Notes: generated from the sequence alone by a model not told the origin. A stretch of 64,000 bases of DNA from Sipunculus nudus (GCA_026874595.1 CM049306.1:57356019-57420018); one strand, 5' to 3'; counted from the first letter of the stretch, positions 45,317-58,367 are shown. Numbers and translations are program-made.

Positions 45317-46014
45317 TAATATTTGACTTTACTAGTGAATTAATGACGCATCCATCTTCATAAGTCACAAGAGCAGACCTTATTGCAGTTTCTAAATCTT
45401 TCGTACTTTTAAAGATTTTCTGTTCTCTATTTTCTTTATACTGTTCTTCTGTACATTATTTATCATCATTAGTCACCTATATCTGTGACCTCTTTTTCAT
45501 CCTGTATTCATGAATCATAAAAATAGTTCAGGTATTACTAGGTCTGGCCTATTATATATGTACATGTTTGTACAGAACAGCAGTTAAATTATGACTCCAA
45601 GTGTGCTATGTTTTGTGAGATTAAGAAGGACATGAATTAAACTCCTTGGTGATGTGATTGGACTGCCTTTGAGAGTGTCAGAGTTTATTTCAGATTTATG
45701 TGCTTTAAGTATTAATGTTTACAAATGTGTAATGTGTTAGTTCTACCTTTAGATGACAAAATGCCAGGAAAGCTGAGAATTAATAGTTCTCTCCTTTCTT
45801 CATAAACCTGGTAATGTATGCATGTTAAAGTTACCTATTCACCTTCCTTTTCTATATAATTTATCTGATTCCTGATTCAATTTGCTTATAGTAAACTCAG
45901 TAATGGTGACAAACAGGTAAAAAAAAAAACATGAATGCAGAGGCTGAAAGGTCACTGGTTGAAAGACACCCTTTGCTAAACTCAGGTTTGTCTGACTTGC
46001 CACCTGATGTCCTT
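45317..46014. other. Non-coding, nothing recognised
   Basis: AT-rich spacer. A phrase GGTCACTGGTTGAAAGACAC near 45950 resembles GGTCACTAGTTGAAAAAACAC near 32252, too short to classify. Confidence 0.45.
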
Positions 46015-46163
46015 GTTGAATGGGTTTGAGTTATTTTTTAGTGCACCCCACATGTTATAAACCTGTGGATATAATCAAAACAAACAGCCTGGGTGCAGTG
46101 AGATCAGCATTTTTTGGCTTATTTTTATAAAAGGTTCAAGGGATTATCTTTAGTTAACTAGAT
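46015..46163 (-). repeat. Dispersed repeat family R1, fragment (inverted)
   Basis: GTGCAGTGAGATCAGCATTTTTTGGC...GGGATTATCTTTAGTTAA is the reverse complement of the first part of R1 copy 1 (near 14745-14830), with substitutions. Confidence 0.55.
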
Positions 46164-46239
46164 GTCAAATATTGGAATAGGACCCTTTAAGTTGAAAACA
46201 ATAAATATGAAGACCATTGTTTGGTATCAAAAGAAACAA

Positions 46240-47400
46240 GGGCACCACAAAGCGGAGCATCCCCTCCCATGGGAGCATAATGATATGGGGTGTATTACGC
46301 AAGTGTTAAAATGAGTTGGGGAGGTGTGTGAGCTTGAGTTTTGATGTCAAACTCAATTAGTTGTACGTGTATCAGTGTGTGAGGCAAATGTGCGAGATGA
46401 AAGGTTTTGGTCAAACGGTTTGGCTTGAAATTGATCAATAAGCATTTTCAAGAAGTGGGTGCTGTGGCCGTGACCTTTGACCCTGTGACCTCAAAATCGA
46501 TAGGTTTCTTCATCCATTGGTGGGTAAGCCATATGTGCAAGATGAAAGGTTTAGGTCAAACAGTTTGGCTTGAAATAGATCCACAAGCTTTTTCAAGAAG
46601 TTGGTGCTGTGGCCGTGACCTATGACCCCGTGACCTAAAAATAGATAGGTTTCTTCATCCATGGGTGCGTGAGCCATATGTGCAAGATGAAAGGTTTAGG
46701 TCAAACGGTTTTGCTTTAAATGGGTCCACAAGCTTTTTCAAAATGGGTGCTGTGGCCGTGACCTTTGACCCTTGACCTCAAGACACAGGTTTCTTCATCT
46801 ATGGTTGGGTGAGCCATATGTGCAAAATGAAAGGTTATGGGCAAATGGTTTGGCTAAAAATGGGTCCACAAGCTTTTTCAAGAAGTGGGTTTTGTGGCTG
46901 TGACCTTCGACCCTGTGACCTCAAAATCAATAGGATTCTTCATCTATGGGTGGGTGAGCCATATGTGCGAGATGAAAGGTTTAGGTCAAACGGTGTGGCT
47001 TGAAATCGATCCACAAGCTTTTTCAAGAAGTGGGTGCTGTGGCTGTGACCTTTGACCCCGTGACCACAAAATCAATAGGTTTCTTCACCAATGGGTGGGT
47101 GAGCCATATGTGCGAGATGAAAGGTTTAGGTCAAACGGTTTGACTTGAAATTGATCAACAAGCTTTTTCAAGAAGTAGGTGCTGTGGCCGTGACCTTTGA
47201 CCCCGTGATCTTTAAAATCGATAGGTTTCTTCATCCATGGGTTGGTAAGCCATATGTGTGAGATGAAAGGTTTCAGGCATATGGTTTGGCTTGAAATTGA
47301 TCGATCCACAAAGCAATTTTGGACGGAAGGACAGACAGACGGACGGACGCACAAATGGAGGCGTTACTATATCCCTTTCGCAACTTCGTTGCGAGAGGAT
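46240..47400. mobile_element. 1161-bp non-autonomous element with 146-bp tandem core and AACAA duplication
   Basis: The boundaries are fixed by comparison with the empty copy near 48150: AAAGAAACAA|GGGCACC on the left and GAGAGGAT|AACAA on the right. The core is seven ~146-bp units, each with (C)CATATGTGCGAGATGAAAGG, GGTCAAACGGTTTGGCTTGA and GTGGCCGTGACCTTTGACCC. A GACGGACGGACG stretch and a hairpin (TCGCAACTTCGTTGCGA) lie near the right end. No TIRs are seen. The class is uncertain; a Helitron-like element or another replicative type is possible. Confidence 0.8.
46379..47290 (+). repeat. Seven ~146-bp tandem units
   Basis: Unit starts (TATGTGC(A/G)AGATGAAAGG) fall near 46388, 46531, 46676, 46817, 46963, 47107 and 47254. 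Small indels such as GACCCCGTGACC / GACCC-TTGACC distinguish units. Forward frames look alike from unit to unit but are broken by stops. Confidence 0.9.
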
Positions 47401-48076
47401 AACAATCTGTGTAATAAAGAAACATTGGGGAGTCCTGGACGTGCAGGTTAAAAATTTTGGAGAGTCCCATGGTATTTTGGAGTATCCCGAGGATAGGGGA
47501 CCTGGGCATATTTTGAATGGCATTGGAACTTTTAATCATCTTTAAGTGTCTAACATCATCATTCAAACACTCTACAATTTTGTATGATGCTATATGATTA
47601 TCTGAGTATAGTAAACATTGAAGGTCAGTTATTAAGTGCATTGTTTACACAAAGAAATGGTTTGCTTGATTTAGTTGGCAATTGTTAGTAACTGCTAGAA
47701 GAGCAGGCTTTAATCCTGTTGGTTCTACAGAGAGAAATTTGCACATTCCAGTTAGAAGTTGGGACACCCAGAACCAGGCATCTGGAAGAGTTTTCAAGGG
47801 TCATAGAAGCTTATTCTTGCATAAGTGAAAGCCCTGGAGGTACCATGGCCCAAGTCTCTCAGAGAGAGGCTACTGACTAACCTTTATAATGTCAAGTGTA
47901 ACAACTAGAGCATCACCATGTAAATTAAATAACATACTGTTTTTAAGAAGGACAAATGTTAATCATTGTGACATCACAAAATTAATTGCCTGACGTACTT
48001 GAAATATACACACAATCTATACCCAGAGAAATCCTCGCTTAATCACAAGTCAGCACTAGTTTTGAACATGTTGATA

Positions 48077-48615
48077 TCAAATATTGTAATAGGGCCCTTT
48101 AAGTTGAATACAATGAATATGAAGACCATTGTTTGGTATCAAAAGAAACAATTTGTGTAATAAAGAAAAATTGGTGAGTCCCAGATGCACAGGTAAAATA
48201 TTTTGGAGAGACAGATTGTATTTTGGAGTGTCCAAGGAAGAAGGGACCTGTCGCATAGTTTGAATGGCAGTGGAGCATTTAATCATCTTTCAGTTTCTAA
48301 CTTCATCATTCGAACACTAAACGATTTTGTATGATGCCATTATATGATTACCTGATAATAGTGAACATTAAAGGTCAGTATTAAGTGCATTGTTTGTACA
48401 CAAAGGAATGGTTTGCTTGATTTAGTTGGCAATAGTCAGTGACTGCTAGAAGAGTGGGCTTTAATCCTGTTGGTTCTACTGACAGAAATTTGCATCCCCA
48501 GTTAAAAGTTAGGACACCCAGAACGAGGCATATGAAAGAGTTTTTAAGGGTCATAGAAGCTTACTTAGGCATTTGTGAAAGTCCAGAAGGTACCATGGCC
48601 CAAGTCGTCCGAAAC
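48077..48615 (+). repeat. Duplicated segment R2, unit 2 (empty site)
   Basis: Aligns with unit 1 but reads AAAAGAAACAATTTGTGTAATAA where unit 1 carries the 1161-bp element. It loses similarity to unit 1 after ACCATGGCCCAAGTC near 48606; the expected continuation is found only at 52238-52470. Confidence 0.85.
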
Positions 48616-48639
48616 AGTGAGAAACATGCAGAGGTCTGA

Positions 48640-50035
48640 AACCTTGATATCATGATATTGTCATTAAATGCTGCATGGTTTGTTGGTGGTTTGTTATTCA
48701 GCCACAGATGTTTCAGGTAATATTTTAATAACCCTGGTGTATTCTTGCTTGATTGACAGCTGATCTTTTGATTGAACTGCTCCACATCACCTGAGGCCTG
48801 TGGGTTTGTTTTGTGGGAACATGGATGGATTAGATGTTCTGATATACACACACCAAGCAACCATGATATTCTCTGGGCAGAAATGAATGCCAGCTTGTGG
48901 ACTTGTGTCACACCACAGATGCAGTGGACATATACTTCCTGGGAACTTTTATGCAAAAGTCCAAAATTAACACACTAACTAGGGATAAATAAATCACAGG
49001 AATATTTTAGTAACGTCCAGCAGTTGGCCACGGCCGTCATAGAATGGCTCCAATCTCAAACCAAAAATTCCTTCAACAGTTCTGTGGCTTTCGCCTGCCA
49101 TTAACTGGCTCTAACTTCACATATACAAAGTCCGCAAAGTTCTAACACTCATCATTTCTAAATAAACACTATCTCCTAGGACAAACTGCATCCTAATGCT
49201 GGCTTGACTAACAGTCCGCCTAGCGCAAATCTACATCACATGAAACGTCCTCTGCAGAACAATTCTACTCTCACTAAGTCCCCAGGGGGCTTTAGAGCCG
49301 GCTTTTATGTCAGGACTAGAATCAAAAAGTTTTTGTAACAAGTGTTCTTGAACCATCCACAAGGAAATCACCAGCTAAGCCTCCCAGAGGATCTAGACCT
49401 CCAGAATCTTCTGTCAGCTAATCATAACAAACAGTACGACTAGTAAGTTTCATCACTTAAACATTAAACTATCCCTCAGGCTTGCATATAATCTTTGGAT
49501 GAACACATCCTTTGATAAAAATAAAGACAACAACATTATTTACATTTCCCTGACTATGTTTTATTATCCTAGTATGAAGCTCTCATTTAACAAACTTTAA
49601 CTGGTTAATACATTTGTGTCACTTTAGGCATTAAAGTTAATGATTCAAATGTTTGTTCCCATGGCAACGCTGTTAAGATATATTTTGATAACTGTTTACC
49701 AATGCAAAATAGGTATTAGTTTGATTCAGTGAGAATTAAATTTCTCCCAACAAAGGAATATGTATAAATCTATGTAGAATTGAAACTAAGTGTCATAACA
49801 ACAAATATCAGTATATTTACACCTTGGCTATTAATAATAAGGATGTAATGCATATTGTATATAATCATATCTTCCAGAAATAAAACATGTGAACAGTTTG
49901 AATGGCTAGAATTCCAAAGTGATATTGGTGGTTGTTGATATATGTGGCAAGCTCACCAAACAGATAAAAAGCAGTTCTTAATTGTGGCACCCTTTCTCAA
50001 CATTTGTATCAAAGAAGCATTATCACAGCCTCAGA
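48640..50035. other. Non-coding; includes a C-rich block of different composition
   Basis: From about 48980 to 49460 the plus strand is C-rich and G-poor, unlike its neighbours, with several CpG. Read on the minus strand it starts TGTTATGATTAGCTGACAG and has a TATA-like ACATAAAAGCCGGC, which would suit a solo LTR. I could not find matching ends or a target duplication. A 68-codon frame at 48772-48978 is not supported. Confidence 0.4.
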
Positions 50036-50420
50036 TAGTGAGTTTTGTTAACATGCTCTTTTGACTTAAAGCCAGGAGATAGTGAGTTCAAATCTTAACT
50101 GTGGCGATGAGACTTTCACATGAACCCCCACCTAGGGCGAGTACTCATCAGGCTTAATGGGAAGGCCATGCCCAACAGCTATGTTTCACTAACAAACAAC
50201 TGTGCCTTTCGGGGGTTCCTTGGTGGTTTGAGGATTACGCACCCAGGGCTTGCAGGTGCAGTAGTCACTGGGTCTGGTTAACACAAGGATAAAAAATGAG
50301 AGGAAGCGTGTGATACTGCCCAGTCATTTAGTCAGAAACCCAAATTGAATTCTGCAGATGTACATATACATAGTTAAGTCAGCATAAAAAAATGGAGATG
50401 GTCACCTCCTCCAAAAAAAC
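50036..50420 (+). mobile_element. SINE family S1, copy 2
   Basis: Aligns with 29118-29515: AAAGCCAGGAG, GTGAGTTCAAATCTTAACTG (B-box region), GCTTAATGGGAAGGC, GATTACGCACCCAGGGCTTG then CAGGTGCAGTAG, and CTGCAGATGTACATA at the end. The A-box region is degraded and no clear target duplication is visible, so it is older than the first copy. Confidence 0.8.
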
Positions 50421-52230
<1,810 letters not shown>

Positions 52231-52470
52231 GACACATCATGATGTCACCAGAGAGAGGCTACTCGCTGACCTTTATAATGTCAAGTACAGCAAGTAGAGC
52301 ATCACCGTCTAAAATAACATACTGCTTTTAAGAAGGACAAATGTTAATCATTGTGACATCACCAAAGTTAATGGCCTGACGTACTTGAAAAGTATACACA
52401 GTCTATACTCAGAGAAATCATCACTTTATCACAAGTCAGCACTGGTTTTGATCAGGTTGACAACAAATTC
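52231..52470 (+). repeat. Duplicated segment R2, detached 3' part
   Basis: CAGAGAGAGGCTACTCGCTGACC...TCACAAGTCAGCACTGGTTTTGA matches the last 200 bp of R2 unit 1 (47868-48065) with about one change in ten. It ends directly before the candidate coding exon, so it would form its promoter or 5' untranslated region. Confidence 0.8.
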
Positions 52471-52486
52471 AGAAATAAAAATCACA

Positions 52487-52618
52487 ATGTCGGCTCCTGA
52501 CACAGAAAAAATCCTCAAAGGCGAGGATGTTAACCAAAACAGCATCATGCTGGATAATCCTGGATACACAGAGTCTGTGGATGAAGATGGAAAGGATGAT
52601 CCTGAGAATGAGACTGAT
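52487..52618 (+). CDS. Candidate first coding exon, unknown acidic N-terminus (best candidate)
   Basis: An ATG with A at -3 (ATCACAATGT) starts 44 codons, MSAPDTEKIL... with NPGYTESVDEDGKDDPENE near the end, followed by a strong donor GAT|GTGAGT in phase 0. The composition (Asp/Glu/Asn-rich, no hydrophobic stretch) is like the cytoplasmic N-terminus of a membrane protein or another disordered leader. The phase matches the other two plus-strand candidates at 464 and 43194. The frame is also open upstream to 52385, so the start is chosen by context. I do not recognise the family. Confidence 0.45.
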
Positions 52619-53214
52619 GTGAGTAGGTCAAAGGTCACAGTCATGCAATCATGGGTTGACCTTTTAGTACCATTTTCCTGGTAAAATAATATATTTACTT
52701 TTAAAGTCCTGACCAGATTCTACAGATTTATTAATTAAATATTAGAACAGTCCTTACAAACTTTAGCATTTTAAAGAGACGTTTATAGTTAAGTAAAATT
52801 AAGCTTTCTTTTTATTCAATAAAATATTGCCATGCACATTAATCAAGCCTGTAGATTAATTAATTTTACAATGATATTGGAGCACATTTTTAAGAATGAA
52901 TTATTGATTAATTTCAATTATTTGCAAATATCCAGGCTGCTTTGTCAGAATAGTCACAATGTAGCAGACCCAGAGAAAAACTGTGAAAGAAGTGAAAATT
53001 TCATTTTGTATTGCTTTTCAAGGTCTGGTACCTATCATGGCTGTTTTGTGTGCAATGAAATGGACTGACAGGTCCATGGAGATTCCTGTGAGACATAGAT
53101 AGAATTCAGATGAAACAAACATGAAATTCAGCACACTCAAGACCCATCTTCAGTTTGTGGATGATCAGCCTTCAGCTAGGATCAGTCTTAGAATATTATC
53201 AACACCTCGGTGCA

Positions 53215-53875
53215 ATCTGTCTCTTAGCGATGCATCTTTAGTTCTATGAACAAGAGTGCACTTTTGTTTCTGTCACTCAGTTATGCATCTTCATTTCTTG
53301 AAATAAGTCTTATTTTTGGAGTGCTCTGTAGTATTGGTCATCCAGTGGAGCACCTTTAGTTCTTTGAACCAGAGTGCTTTTTCGTCTCTGTTACTCAATG
53401 ATGCACCTTTAGTTCTCAGAATTAGTGTGTCACTCAGTTGTGCATCTTTGGTTTCTTTGTATGAGTCTTTATTAACTGTGCACTAAAGTCTTTGCCATTC
53501 AGTGATGCACATTATGTTCTTTGAACCACAGTGCTCTTTAGTTTGTCACTCTGGTGCACCTTGTGTTCTTTGAACAAGACTACACTTTAGTCTCTGCCAC
53601 TCAATGATGCACCTTTAGTTCTTTGAACCAGAGTGCACTTTCATTCTGTATCACTCAGTAGTACAACTTGAATTCTCAGTAAAAGATTGCATTTAAGATT
53701 TTGTCACTCATTAAAGCACCTTGTATTTTTAAAGTAAGAGTGCAGTTTTAGTTTCTCTTAGTCAGTCTATGATGCACCTTATGTTATTAGAATCAGAGTA
53801 CTCTTTAGTCATTGTCATTCAGTGATGCACTTTGTGTTCTTAGAACACTAGTGTGCACTCTGTCACTTTGAGTTT
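53215..53875 (+). repeat. Diverged minisatellite, ~55-60-bp units
   Basis: The phrase CACTCAGTGATGCACCTTTA followed by GTTCTTTGAACCAGAGTGCAC and TTTAGTCTCTGT recurs about eleven times with substitutions and small indels throughout. Confidence 0.85.
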
Positions 53876-54613
53876 AAATTGAGCATAATCAGAATTAACT
53901 TTAGATTTGATGTAGTTCTGTTGTGACATGTTAATCAGTGTAGAAACGTTTTGTTTATCCTATCCTGCTGCCTGCCTGTAGATAACATTAGTACATAGAC
54001 ACAGGTGGACCCAGCTGGCTGGATCTGTTATTTATTAGAGTATACATGGACAAGGTGTTGTAGAGTATTTGAAAAGGTTATTAGATGAAAAATCAATAGA
54101 AAACTCGTTTAAGATAAAATGGAAGAATTTTTAACTGATGGTTTATGGCAGACTTGTCTTAGCCATGTTGTGAAGGTTACAGTATATTGATGTTATGGTC
54201 TTTGGACACCACACAGCTGATCATTGACCCCTGAAGGACACTGGTGGGTACAGTACTTGGTTTGGTATTTATGTCCTAGTCAGGCTATATGTAGATGTAT
54301 GATTTAGCTTTTACCTTGTGACATTACCCAATTTACATGCTCCAGAAAAATGTGAACTATGTCAAACTTAATGATATTTTTTTATTTGGACTAACTTGGT
54401 GGCACCAACATTGCATTTATTTCATTATAAACAGTCAAAACGTAATGATTGTACCATAGATAACATGTTTTAGGAATTATGGACCAAATGAGTTTTAATT
54501 GATTTTGCATGATCTATTAATCTTGTTTGTTGCTTGTCAAAAGCCACCATTTGTCTAGAATACAGATTGTTTGATAAGATGAATATAGAATAAATATATA
54601 TATTAATATATAT
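53876..54613. other. Non-coding, nothing recognised
   Basis: AT-rich spacer ending in ATATATATTAATATATATA next to GGCGCC copy 5. Confidence 0.5.
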
Positions 54614-55522
54614 AACTAGAATACGGGTAGTCGACAAGTGACTACGTGTATCTGCCTAAATCAGAGTGGAACGGGTGAAGTGAGGCATGGATTGAGTGGC
54701 AAGGGGAAATAGAGTGAATTGTTGAATATAAGCATGGATGTCTGCAGCCAAATGGTGTATGTAGGTTGCGCCACCTACCACAAAATCCAGAAAGCCGTCC
54801 AAGTTGTTTACATATGCAAAATTTAAGGCAGATAAGTCAAACCACTACATGTATGTGAGTGATTTTAGCCCATGGCAGACAAACAGATGGACGCTGTGCA
54901 AAAATGGTTGCAGGTGGCGCCACCAGTTTTGCATATGATAAAGAGCTATGTGAGAACTATACACATGCAAAACTTTGGCCCAATCGGTCAAAGGGTTCCC
55001 AAGATATGAGCTTGGATGTCTGCTGCATAAACTAGAATGTAGGTGGCGCCACCTGTCATAAAATCAAGAGAGCTGTTGGGGATGTATAAACCTGCAAAAT
55101 TTTAGGCAGATATGTCAAACCACTGCCGAGATGTGAGTGATTTTATCCCATGGCAGACAAACAGACGGGAGCTGTGCAAAAATGGCTGCAGGTGGCGCCA
55201 CCATTTTTTGTGTTTGTTATAAAGCTCTCCAAGGGCTACATTTGTGCAAAAAAATTTTCCTGATTGGTCAAACGGTGCCCGAGATATGTGGGTTTATGTG
55301 TGGAAACAGACGCACAAACGGACGCAGAGCCCAGAGGAAAGGTCAGAGGTCAAAACAAAATTGGGTCACAGCAGTTCACATGTGCTCCGAACATAATCCC
55401 GGGTTTCATAAAATTCCGCCCAGCAGTTATGCAGGAGTTCTCCGGACACCTACGCGGCGGCAGCGGCGGCGGCGGCGGCGGCCTGAAGGGTATCCGCAAA
55501 ACTCTGTTTTTGCGGATACAAT
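54614..55522 (-). mobile_element. GGCGCC element copy 5 (inverted, short core)
   Basis: On the minus strand it starts ATTGTATCCGC with an AAACAGAGTTTTGCGGATAC hairpin, then a long (CCG)n tract, and ends GTAGTCACTTGTCGACTAC then CCGTATTCTAGTT. Only about four core boundaries remain (near 54768, 54913, 55042, 55194). The 163-codon plus-strand frame here (55137-55628) is the element's own sequence and runs out past its end, so it is not a gene. Confidence 0.87.
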
Positions 55523-56504
55523 AATATATAATAAATGCAGATTAAGATTGTTACAGCACAAGATTCCAAGGGGGGTTAGAATGTCAAAGGTTACAAATTT
55601 GTTTCACATAATAACTCCAGTTGGATGAGATTGGTAGAGATTAGGTTTCACATAAACTTGTGTTACTTATCCTCTGTGAAAGAATAAAGTTTTCCCTTTC
55701 TATTCTACTATAGCAAATTTTTCTTCGATTAACTAATTATTACTATATCATTCTTCAAACTTGATATATTTGAAGGGACTAATGCATGTTCTGATTGCTG
55801 TAAAATACCTGGATTGTGTATATAATACATGTATAATATATATGTGTTCATAATTGAAGCAGCAACGTGTAGGCTTAATTTGGGTACTCTTAAAGTATCA
55901 TGTGTAAGGAAATAAGCCAAATGGCTGATTGCTTGGAACACTTTATTTAGAACCTTTTTGTTTGTGATATTCATCTGCTTGTCATTTTAGCGGGCTAAGG
56001 ATGCATTTGAAACTTGAGATGGATTTCAGGAACATTTTTCTGCATTGACAAAATGAAAGGTAGCAGTTAAATAACAAATGTATACAAACCTGAATGTGGT
56101 CCATTTGCGTATCAGTTTACAGTATCCTAAGTAAATATATAGTGATGTATCATCAATACCTGAGCCTGCTGGTAACAGTATATCTTACAGTGTTATTATC
56201 TTAACAACAGCAGGAAAATGATGTTAGGCCCGTCCAGCTGTGCCAGTATTTGATAAAGCATGCCGCAGTCTCCATGATGAGCCAGCAGAACTTGATGTAA
56301 CCCCTTTAGCCTAACAAAGTCAGTATTCCACTGAATATGGCACTAAAAGGTAATGTCTATAAAAATATCTGCTGAATTGGATGTTGTTTTCTGGGAAATA
56401 GGAAGAATATCCAATAGAAAAATGCTTTTGAAAGATGCCATGTGTTTACTACAGTGAATAGAAATTGTAGTAACTATTTTATTAAGGCTGACAGGCCCCT
56501 CTTT
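55523..56504. other. Non-coding, nothing recognised
   Basis: AT-rich spacer before the 33-bp array. Confidence 0.5.
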
Positions 56505-57295
56505 GTTCAGGTATAGCAGACTTTACAGACTTTAAGGTCCATCCTTGCACTGATCTGACAGACTTTCAGGTCCCTGCAGGTATTGGTATAACAGACTTTC
56601 AGGTCCCTGCTTGTATTGGTATGATTGACTTTCAGGTCCCTGCTTGTATTGGTATGATTGACTTTCAGGTCCCTGCTTGTATTAGTATGATTGATTTTCA
56701 GGTCCCTGCTTGTATTGGTATGATTGACTTTCAGGTCCCTGCTTGTATTGGTATGATTGACTTTCAGGTCCCTGCTTGTATTAGTATGATTGACTTTCAG
56801 GTCCCTGCTTGTATTGGTATGATTGACTTTCAGGTCCCTGCTTGTATTGGTATGATTGACTTTCAGGTCCCTGCTTGTATTGGTATGATTGACTTTCAGG
56901 TCCCTGCTTGTATTAGTATGATTGACTTTCAGGTCCCTGCTTGTATTGGTATGATTGACTTTCAGGTACCTGCTTGTTCTGGTATGAAAGACTTCCAAGT
57001 CCCTGCTTGTACTGGTATGATTGACTTTTTGGTACCTGGTTGAACTGGTATGACATACTTTAAGGTCCCTGGTTGAACTGGTAAGACAGACTGATTAGGT
57101 CACTGCTTGTACTGGTATGGCAGACTTTTAAAGTCCCTGTTTGTACTGGTATGACATACTTTTAGGTCCCTGTTTGTACTGGTATGACAGACTTTAAGGT
57201 CCCTGTTTGTACTGGTATGACAGACTTTAAGATCCCTGTTTGTTCTAGTATGATTGACTTTAATGTCATTGCTAGTACTAGTATGACAGAATTAC
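56505..57295 (+). repeat. 33-bp minisatellite, about 23 units
   Basis: The unit is ATGATTGACTTTCAGGTCCC then TGCTTGTATTGGT, 33 bp. Units from about 56600 to 56960 are almost identical; those on both sides are more diverged (AAGACTTTAAGGTCCCTGTTTGTACTGG type). As the period is a multiple of three, both strands stay open (plus MIDFQVPACIG, minus NTSRDLKVNHT). With no start context, splice signals or gene around it, I treat this as non-coding. Confidence 0.93.
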
Positions 57296-57574
57296 TCTAA
57301 TGTACATGGCATTACCCTCTTTAGAACCATTCACTACATGTTCATAGCACAAGTACTGATTGGAGCAATTAGAATTATTGCTCGGAGGAGGTCACTCTCT
57401 TGTTATCCAGCACTGATGGACAGTTCGTGTAAGACTAGTCTTCATCTGATTATTATGAAGCATTGAAAAGAACAGTTCATTCAGTACTACACAGATCATA
57501 ATTTTTTTTTTCAAATCATCAGTTTTGTACTGAGAATGATTATTTATTCAAATACATGTACCAGGCTTCAGTAG
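57296..57574. other. Non-coding spacer
   Basis: Nothing recognised. Confidence 0.4.
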
Positions 57575-57760
57575 GAAGAAAAACTGGAGAGTCCAATAAG
57601 CTCAGGCCAAAATTCTTGAGAGTCACATGGAATTTTTTAATCCCAGTGAGAGGTGGTCTGTGTAAACATTTGAAGGGTTATGCAAAATTTAATCATTATT
57701 TAGTATTTTACATCATCATGGTATCATTTTATGATTACATATATTATTTTTTGCCGTAAT
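57575..57760 (+). repeat. Dispersed, diverged copy of segment R2
   Basis: AAACTGGAGAGTCCAATAAG...ATTCTTGAGAGTCACATGGAA...TTTAATCATTATTTAG...ACATCATCATGG follows the order of R2 unit 1 (47424-47590) with many changes. R2 is therefore a dispersed repeat and not only a local duplication. Confidence 0.6.
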
Positions 57761-58104
57761 ATGATATTCTGGTTAAAAGAAAATGGAAGGGTCCTTTTGT
57801 TAGTGAATAGTAAATTAAATTATCAGGGATTACCTTAAGACCAAGCTTTTATTTTTCCGGGACTTACACCAAACTTTTGTGCGTCTGATCTGCACTCGGA
57901 CTTCCAGATTAGGGTGTCCAAAATAGATTTTTGAGTATCACAGAATTTCCCCCTGTGTTCCTAAAAGCTCTGCATGTAGTAACAGATTCAGACATACGAT
58001 CCACGTGACACACAATTCATATGACATACAATCCACAAAATATTATTGATATGGCATAGAGCAATAAGAATTATTAAATTGGCATGTTTAATATTTTGTC
58101 ATTA

Positions 58105-58367
58105 GGCCAAAAGAAAATAAAACCTATGGTTCTCAGGCACTGCCCTCATCAATTTTAACCCCCGCAATAAAAAATTTTATTTTGATTTTCGTCTTTCTAG
58201 CAGACAAAATTGTACAATTTTTATAAGTTTTTCTTTGTAATGTAGTGCTTTTCCCTGATCATATGAAGACATTTATATCAAAACAAACAAAAAAAGGTTT
58301 AAAAAAAATATGCCCGCCTGCATTGATTTCTAAAAAAAGTGCCTGAGAACCATACCTTTTTTTGGCC
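58105..58367. mobile_element. MITE C copy 2 (TTA duplication, PIF/Harbinger-like)
   Basis: TTA at 58102-58104 and 58368-58370. The left end GGCCAAAAGAAAATAAAACC...TATGGTTCTCAGGCAC is mirrored by the right end (complement GGCCAAAAAAAGGTATGG then TTCTCAGGCAC). Same termini as 13734-14026; the interiors share A/T-rich sequence only loosely. Confidence 0.86.

Larger units (their letters stand above)
46164..48076 (+). repeat. Duplicated segment R2, unit 1 (contains a 1.16-kb insertion)
   Basis: After removing the insertion at 46240-47400 and one copy of AACAA, this unit is about 746 bp and aligns with the tandem unit starting at 48077. Shared landmarks in order: TCAAATATTG, TTTGGTATCAAAAGAAACAA, TGTGTAATAAAGAAA, GGTTTGCTTGATTTAGTTGG and ACCATGGCCCAAGTC. 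Its last 200 bp matches 52238-52470. Confidence 0.85.

Noticed and set aside
48772-48978. Trp-rich 68-codon plus-strand frame
   Set aside because: No splice signals or domain, and the overlapping minus-strand frame is longer.
55137-55628. 163-codon plus-strand open frame
   Set aside because: It is the reverse side of GGCGCC copy 5 and reads out of the element into unrelated flank; the matching frame in copy 3 is broken.
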